A program made the translations under genes and the position numbers. From assembly GCA_003224195.1 (NCBI GenBank), contig QHYP01000164.1:3422-11849 (forward strand): a DNA stretch of 8,428 nucleotides, given 5' to 3'. The notes beneath the pieces are model-generated. The model was not told the DNA's origin and did no database searches. It worked only from the letters and a program-made list of their open reading frames with translations. The first letter of the stretch is position 1. Every line of letters begins with the position of its first letter. Below, one piece after another: positions 5,195-8,428 of the stretch. This stretch comes from Acidobacteriota bacterium. GTDB taxonomy: Bacteria; Acidobacteriota; Terriglobia; Acidiferrales; UBA7541.

Positions 5195-5905
5195 CTAAGG
5201 CGAGAGCCAGGTGTTGAGGTCGGTAGCGCGGGAGAAAAGTGCGAGTGCGCCAAGTTCGCGGAAGCTCGCGGCCCGTTCGCGGTATTGATGCGCGGCGCGC
5301 GGGAGAACGGCAACGAATGGGACGCCGGCCGCGCGGGCGGCCAGGGCATCATCGACGTTATCGCCAATGTAGAGAGCGGTGGCGGCTTCGCGCCCGGCAA
5401 CGATTTTCAGCAGTCCGTCGGGATGCGGCTTCATCCGAGAAACGTCGTCCATCGTGACGATCTGGCGGAAATGGCTCGCCGCGGGCCAGCGGCCAAAAGT
5501 GTGCTGAAGCTCCTGGCGGTTCCGTCCGGTGAAAATGTTCAGCTCGAAGCGCGCAGCCCATCGCGCGATCTGGCGAGGCGTAACGAGCATCTTCTCGTTG
5601 CGGACGTTGCCCAGCTTGCCGTCCGTGCCCCAGTAGAAACGGTTGAAGGCATCGCGCGCTTCCTCGTAGGTAATGGGGCGGCCTAAGGAAGTGACCCACG
5701 CCGCAGTCATGCGCCAGTCGTCGTTGAAGCCGGGCCTGCTTTTCCACTCGTGCAGTTGCTTGTAGGTGACGCGATGGCCGCTCAGGGACTGGACGGTCTG
5801 TAGCGCGGAGCGCCAGTAGCTGCCGCGCACGTCCACCAGGACGCCGTCCACGTCGAAGATCAGTATCTGCGGCTGCGCGCGCAGTGCTCGCCCGGATTTG
5901 CCCAT
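5195..5905 (-). CDS. HAD-superfamily phosphatase-like hydrolase (subfamily IA)
   Basis: This is a predicted cytoplasmic HAD phosphohydrolase of 236 residues; its substrate is unknown. All four HAD motifs are present, numbered from the chosen start: motif I FDVDGVLVDV with nucleophile D18 and acid/base D20, motif II FTGR with T126, motif III MKPHPDG with K159, and motif IV GDNVDD with D182, D185 and D186. The cap region between motifs I and II has GFNDDW (59-64). This, with FDVDGVLVDVRGSYW, resembles the small HAD-IA clade modelled as TIGR01548, from memory. I start at ATG 5905, 8 nt after AAGGAG (5919-5914); a GTG three codons upstream overlaps that ribosome binding site and is less likely. 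It diverges from the glutaryl-CoA dehydrogenase gene and lies upstream of the atp promoter in the same direction, with no evident functional link to either. Confidence 0.9.
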   Translation of the reverse strand: MGKSGRALRAQPQILIFDVDGVLVDVRGSYWRSALQTVQSLSGHRVTYKQLHEWKSRPGFNDDWRMTAAWVTSLGRPITYEEARDAFNRFYWGTDGKLGNVRNEKMLVTPRQIARWAARFELNIFTGRNRQELQHTFGRWPAASHFRQIVTMDDVSRMKPHPDGLLKIVAGREAATALYIGDNVDDALAARAAGVPFVAVLPRAAHQYRERAASFRELGALALFSRATDLNTWLSP

Positions 5906-5999
5906 CGCCTCCACTCCTTGCGTACACCATTAGGATAAACTGACGGAGCGCGCGGCGCCTAAAGTTGGCCGTTCGGCGGCCCCAAACAAAGGAGCAATC
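5906..5999. promoter_or_regulatory. Divergent intergenic region with two ribosome binding sites
   Basis: This 94-nt gap separates the divergently transcribed HAD and acyl-CoA dehydrogenase genes, so it must hold or border both promoters. AAAGGAG at 5988-5994 lies 5 nt before the plus-strand ATG at 6000; AAGGAG at 5919-5914 serves the minus-strand gene. I could not identify a convincing -35/-10 pair on either strand, or a clear operator palindrome. Confidence 0.6.
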
Positions 6000-7172
6000 A
6001 TGGCAGGATTTGCCGGAGTGGACTTCATTGACCTCGACTCGGCGCTGAACGACGAGGAAAAGCTGGTGCGGCAGACGGCGCGCAAGTTCGTGGACAACGA
6101 AGTCCTGCCGATCATCGAAAAGCACAACCGCGAAGCAACATTCCCGATGCATCTGGTGCCGCAGCTCGGCGAGCTCGGCTTTTTCGGGGCGAACCTGAAG
6201 GGCTATGGATGCGCCGAAATGTCGAACGTGGCGTACGGACTGATGATGCAGGAGCTCGAGCGGGGCGATTCGGGTCTGCGCAGCTTCGTCTCCGTGCAGA
6301 GCGGCCTGGTGATGTGGCCGATTTACACCTACGGCAGCGAAGAGCAAAAGAAAAAATGGCTGCCGGCGCTGCAGTCGGGCAAAGCGATCGGCTCGTTCGG
6401 TCTGACGGAGCCGCAATTCGGATCGAACCCGGGCGGGATGCTGACGCACGCGGCGAAGAAGGGCGGGAAATACGTTCTGAACGGGGAAAAGATGTGGATC
6501 ACGAACGGCTCGCTCGCGGACGTCTCCGTGGTATGGGCGAAATGCGAGGACGAGAAGGTTCGCGGCTTCCTGGTGGAGAAAGGAACCAAGGGATTCAAAG
6601 CCTGGGACGTGCACGGCAAGTGGTCGCTGCGCGCTTCGGTGACTTCGGGTCTGGCGCTCACGGACTGCGAAATTCCGCAGGAGAATTTGCTGCCGAAGGT
6701 CGAGGGACTTAAGGGCCCGCTCGGCTGCCTGAACCAGGCGCGCTACGGAATCGGCTGGGGAGGCCTGGGCGCGGCGATGGCGTGCTACGACACTGCGTTG
6801 CAATATGCGAAGCAGAGGAAACAGTTCGCCAACAAGCCGATCGCGTCGCACCAGCTTGTGCAGGACAAGCTCGCCTGGATGATCACCGAAATCTCGAAAG
6901 GCCAGTTGCTGGCCCTCCATGTCGGCAAGCTGAAAGACGCGGGCCGCGCGGACCACACGCACATCTCCATGCTGAAGATGAACAACGTGGCCATCGCGTT
7001 GGAGACGGCGCGCAAGGCGCGCGACATCCTGGGCGCGAACGGCATCGTGGACGATTACTGCATCATGCGCCACATGACGAACCTCGAGTCCGTTTCTACC
7101 TACGAGGGCACGCACGACATCCACAAACTGGTGATCGGCGAGCGCATCACCGGCATTTCCGCATTTGTCTGA
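6000..7172 (+). CDS. gcdH: Acyl-CoA dehydrogenase, glutaryl-CoA dehydrogenase type
   Basis: The predicted enzyme is a flavoprotein that oxidises and decarboxylates glutaryl-CoA to crotonyl-CoA and CO2 in lysine/tryptophan breakdown, passing electrons to ETF. The 390-residue protein has the full acyl-CoA dehydrogenase layout: N-terminal helical domain, middle beta domain with SFGLTEPQFGSNPGG (132-146) and KMWITNG (164-170), and C-terminal helical domain. The catalytic base is E369 in TYEGTHDIH (367-375), and Y368 precedes it. ERGDSGLRSFVSVQSGLV (87-104) keeps the Arg94-Ser95 pair that holds the substrate carboxylate in glutaryl-CoA dehydrogenases. ARYGIGWGGLGAAM (247-260) and RKQFANKPIASHQLVQ (273-288) also fit this subfamily. 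One oddity is GSN where most family members have GSD. The ATG has AAAGGAG 5 nt upstream. It seems to be transcribed alone; no ETF or other lysine-degradation genes are nearby. Confidence 0.93.
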   Translation: MAGFAGVDFIDLDSALNDEEKLVRQTARKFVDNEVLPIIEKHNREATFPMHLVPQLGELGFFGANLKGYGCAEMSNVAYGLMMQELERGDSGLRSFVSVQSGLVMWPIYTYGSEEQKKKWLPALQSGKAIGSFGLTEPQFGSNPGGMLTHAAKKGGKYVLNGEKMWITNGSLADVSVVWAKCEDEKVRGFLVEKGTKGFKAWDVHGKWSLRASVTSGLALTDCEIPQENLLPKVEGLKGPLGCLNQARYGIGWGGLGAAMACYDTALQYAKQRKQFANKPIASHQLVQDKLAWMITEISKGQLLALHVGKLKDAGRADHTHISMLKMNNVAIALETARKARDILGANGIVDDYCIMRHMTNLESVSTYEGTHDIHKLVIGERITGISAFV

Positions 7173-7186
7173 AGTGGAACCAAGGG

Positions 7187-7215
7187 TTGTGGCGGCCAGC
7201 GCAGCCGGGCATAAT
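7187..7215 (+). promoter_or_regulatory. Possible sigma70-type promoter of the DUF711 gene
   Basis: TTGTGG (7187-7192), a 17-nt spacer, and CATAAT (7210-7215) precede the DUF711 gene; a start near 7222 would leave a leader of about 30 nt. The -10 is five of six to consensus but the -35 only three of six. It lies in the 79-nt gap after the dehydrogenase stop, so co-transcription with that gene is equally possible. Confidence 0.35.
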
Positions 7216-7238
7216 TCTCTCTCCGTGATTTTTGCAGT

Positions 7239-7243
7239 GGAGG
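7239..7243 (+). promoter_or_regulatory. Ribosome binding site of the DUF711 gene
   Basis: GGAGG is 8 nt before the ATG at 7252. It decides this start over two in-frame GTG codons at 7225 and 7237, which would put the ribosome binding site inside or beside the coding region. Confidence 0.65.
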
Positions 7244-7251
7244 ACACCAGC

Positions 7252-8428
7252 ATGGATCGCTCGCCGGCTGCTTGCTCACGCAACTCGCTTTTCCGCTCCC
7301 TTTGCATCTCGACAGTGTTTCTCGTCCTGGCGCCATGCGTCCGCGCGCAAGGACTCATGGAGGAGGTGCGGCAGCAGCCGAAGATCCGCGCCATCACCGC
7401 GTTCATCAACCTCGACCGCACGAAATACCGGCAGCAAATCGCGGAGACGCTTGCGTTTCTCCGCTCGGCAAAGGAGGTCTTCCGGCAGGGCGGCTACGAG
7501 GTGCAGACCATCCGCATTACCACGCAGCCTTTTCCGCAGTACACGCAGGGGATGACGGCCGAGCAAGCCGTGGCGTTCTTCAAGGAATACGACGCGCTGG
7601 CGGCGAAAGAGGGCTTTGACGCGTCTATCGGCCCGGCCATGCTGAATGAGGGCGACACCGAGGCCCAGGCCGACCTGCTGGGAGAAATTCTGCGGCAGAC
7701 GAAGATCCTGAACGGCAGCGTCGCCGTGGCGGGTGAGGACGGGGTCCGCTGGAATGCGGTTGCGGCCGCGGCCCGCGTCATCAAGAAGCTCTCGGAGACG
7801 AGCGAGCATAGCCAGAAGAGTTTCAATTTCGCCGCCACGGCGATGGTGCCGCCGTTTACGCCGTTCTATCCCGCTTCCTACCACACGGGCTTTGGGCGGC
7901 AGTTCGCGCTGGCGTTGCAGTCGGCAAACACGGTCACGGAGGTCTTTCGCAATAACGCCGAGCCGGCCGCGGCGCAGCGCAAGTTGACGGAGAGGCTGGC
8001 GAATTTCGCGTTTGCGATTCAGGCGTTGGCGGAAAAGGTGGATGCGCAATCGGGGTGGACGTACATGGGGATTGACCTGTCGCCCGCGCCGCTCAAAGAC
8101 GTTTCCATCGGCGAAGCCATCGAAAATCTGACCTCGCGGCCCTTTGGCGCCGTCGGCACGCTGACGGCGGCCGCGGCAATCACCGCCGCGATCAAAAACG
8201 TGGGCGTGAAGCAGGTGGGCTACACCGGACTGATGCTGCCGGTGCTCGAGGATGCGCGGCTGGCCAAGCGCTGGAGCGAAGGGCGCATTACGATTGATGC
8301 CCTGCTCGCATATTCCGCCGTGTGTGGAACCGGGCTCGATACGGTGCCGTTGCCGGGCGACACGACCCTGAATGAGCTCACGCGCATCATCGGGGACATG
8401 GCTTCGCTCGCCGTGAAATGGCACAAGC
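7252..8428 (+). CDS. DUF711 / UPF0210 family protein with N-terminal signal peptide (runs off right edge)
   Basis: The first 392 residues are present and the gene continues beyond the window. The conserved C-terminal part of the family is recognisable as GYTGLMLPVLEDARLA (about 321-336) and YSAVCGTGLDTVPLPGDTT (354-372), with a conserved-looking Cys358. The family is structurally known but has no established biochemical function that I can name. The N terminus has a basic region (R10, R15), a hydrophobic stretch ISTVFLVLAPC (19-29) and VRA before QG (30-34), which reads as a Sec signal peptide cut after A32. Family members I know of are mostly cytoplasmic, so export is notable. The frame is open from 7252 to the edge with no stop. 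The ATG has GGAGG 8 nt upstream. It follows the dehydrogenase gene by 79 nt on the same strand; a functional link is not evident. Confidence 0.85.
   Translation, partial: MDRSPAACSRNSLFRSLCISTVFLVLAPCVRAQGLMEEVRQQPKIRAITAFINLDRTKYRQQIAETLAFLRSAKEVFRQGGYEVQTIRITTQPFPQYTQGMTAEQAVAFFKEYDALAAKEGFDASIGPAMLNEGDTEAQADLLGEILRQTKILNGSVAVAGEDGVRWNAVAAAARVIKKLSETSEHSQKSFNFAATAMVPPFTPFYPASYHTGFGRQFALALQSANTVTEVFRNNAEPAAAQRKLTERLANFAFAIQALAEKVDAQSGWTYMGIDLSPAPLKDVSIGEAIENLTSRPFGAVGTLTAAAAITAAIKNVGVKQVGYTGLMLPVLEDARLAKRWSEGRITIDALLAYSAVCGTGLDTVPLPGDTTLNELTRIIGDMASLAVKWHK

Noticed and set aside
5358..7421. A 687-codon open frame on the minus strand across the HAD and dehydrogenase genes
   Set aside because: It is a GC-rich shadow. 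The plus-strand dehydrogenase and minus-strand HAD genes have full family motifs in other frames, and this frame is low-complexity and Arg/His-rich.
7276..8424. A 382-codon minus-strand open frame opposite the DUF711 gene
   Set aside because: The plus-strand frame carries a signal peptide, a ribosome binding site and DUF711 motifs; the reverse frame is Arg-rich and unrecognisable.

Overview
The window is GC-rich bacterial DNA. On the minus strand it carries most of an F1Fo ATP synthase operon (about 1-4856). Beyond that lie a minus-strand HAD-family hydrolase gene (5195-5905), a plus-strand glutaryl-CoA dehydrogenase-type gene (6000-7172), and a plus-strand secreted DUF711 (UPF0210) gene that runs off the right edge. 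The source is probably an uncultured soil-type bacterium. Acidobacteriota is my best guess, from the AtpA/AtpB protein character, paired b-type subunits with a signal-peptide-bearing b, and the four-helix-bundle insertion. This is inference; no rRNA or other decisive marker is present.

Read 5' to 3' on the minus strand, the ATP synthase operon has a consensus-like sigma70 promoter (5098-5070) and a leader of about 200 nt. The leader contains a tandem array of four hairpins (4990-4861). The genes follow in the order b-type subunit (4856-4395), second b-type subunit with an apparent signal peptide (4398-3799), atpH/delta (3802-3245), atpA/alpha (3236-1704), atpG/gamma (1681-806), a four-helix-bundle (23S rRNA-intervening-sequence family) gene (798-415), and the start of atpD/beta (347 to the left edge). 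Junctions are tight: two 4-nt overlaps, then gaps of 8 and 22 nt. The exception is the 458-nt gap between atpG and atpD. No atpB (a) or atpE (c) lies upstream, so the membrane-ring genes must be elsewhere.

The most unusual feature is that atpG-atpD gap. It is almost exactly filled by a unit of about 438 bp (370-807) with 35-nt imperfect inverted ends. Each end is built of five heptamers related to AGTGACC. The ends enclose, and on one side overlap, the four-helix-bundle ORF. One end touches the atpG stop codon and the other stops just upstream of the atpD ribosome binding site, as if a mobile or intervening element had landed in a short spacer of an essential operon without breaking either gene. 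Related proteins are known from intervening sequences in 23S rRNA, which are also bounded by complementary ends; this looks like a counterpart in a protein-coding operon.

The right part is more ordinary. The HAD and glutaryl-CoA dehydrogenase genes diverge from a 94-bp gap. The DUF711 gene has its own ribosome binding site and a possible promoter.
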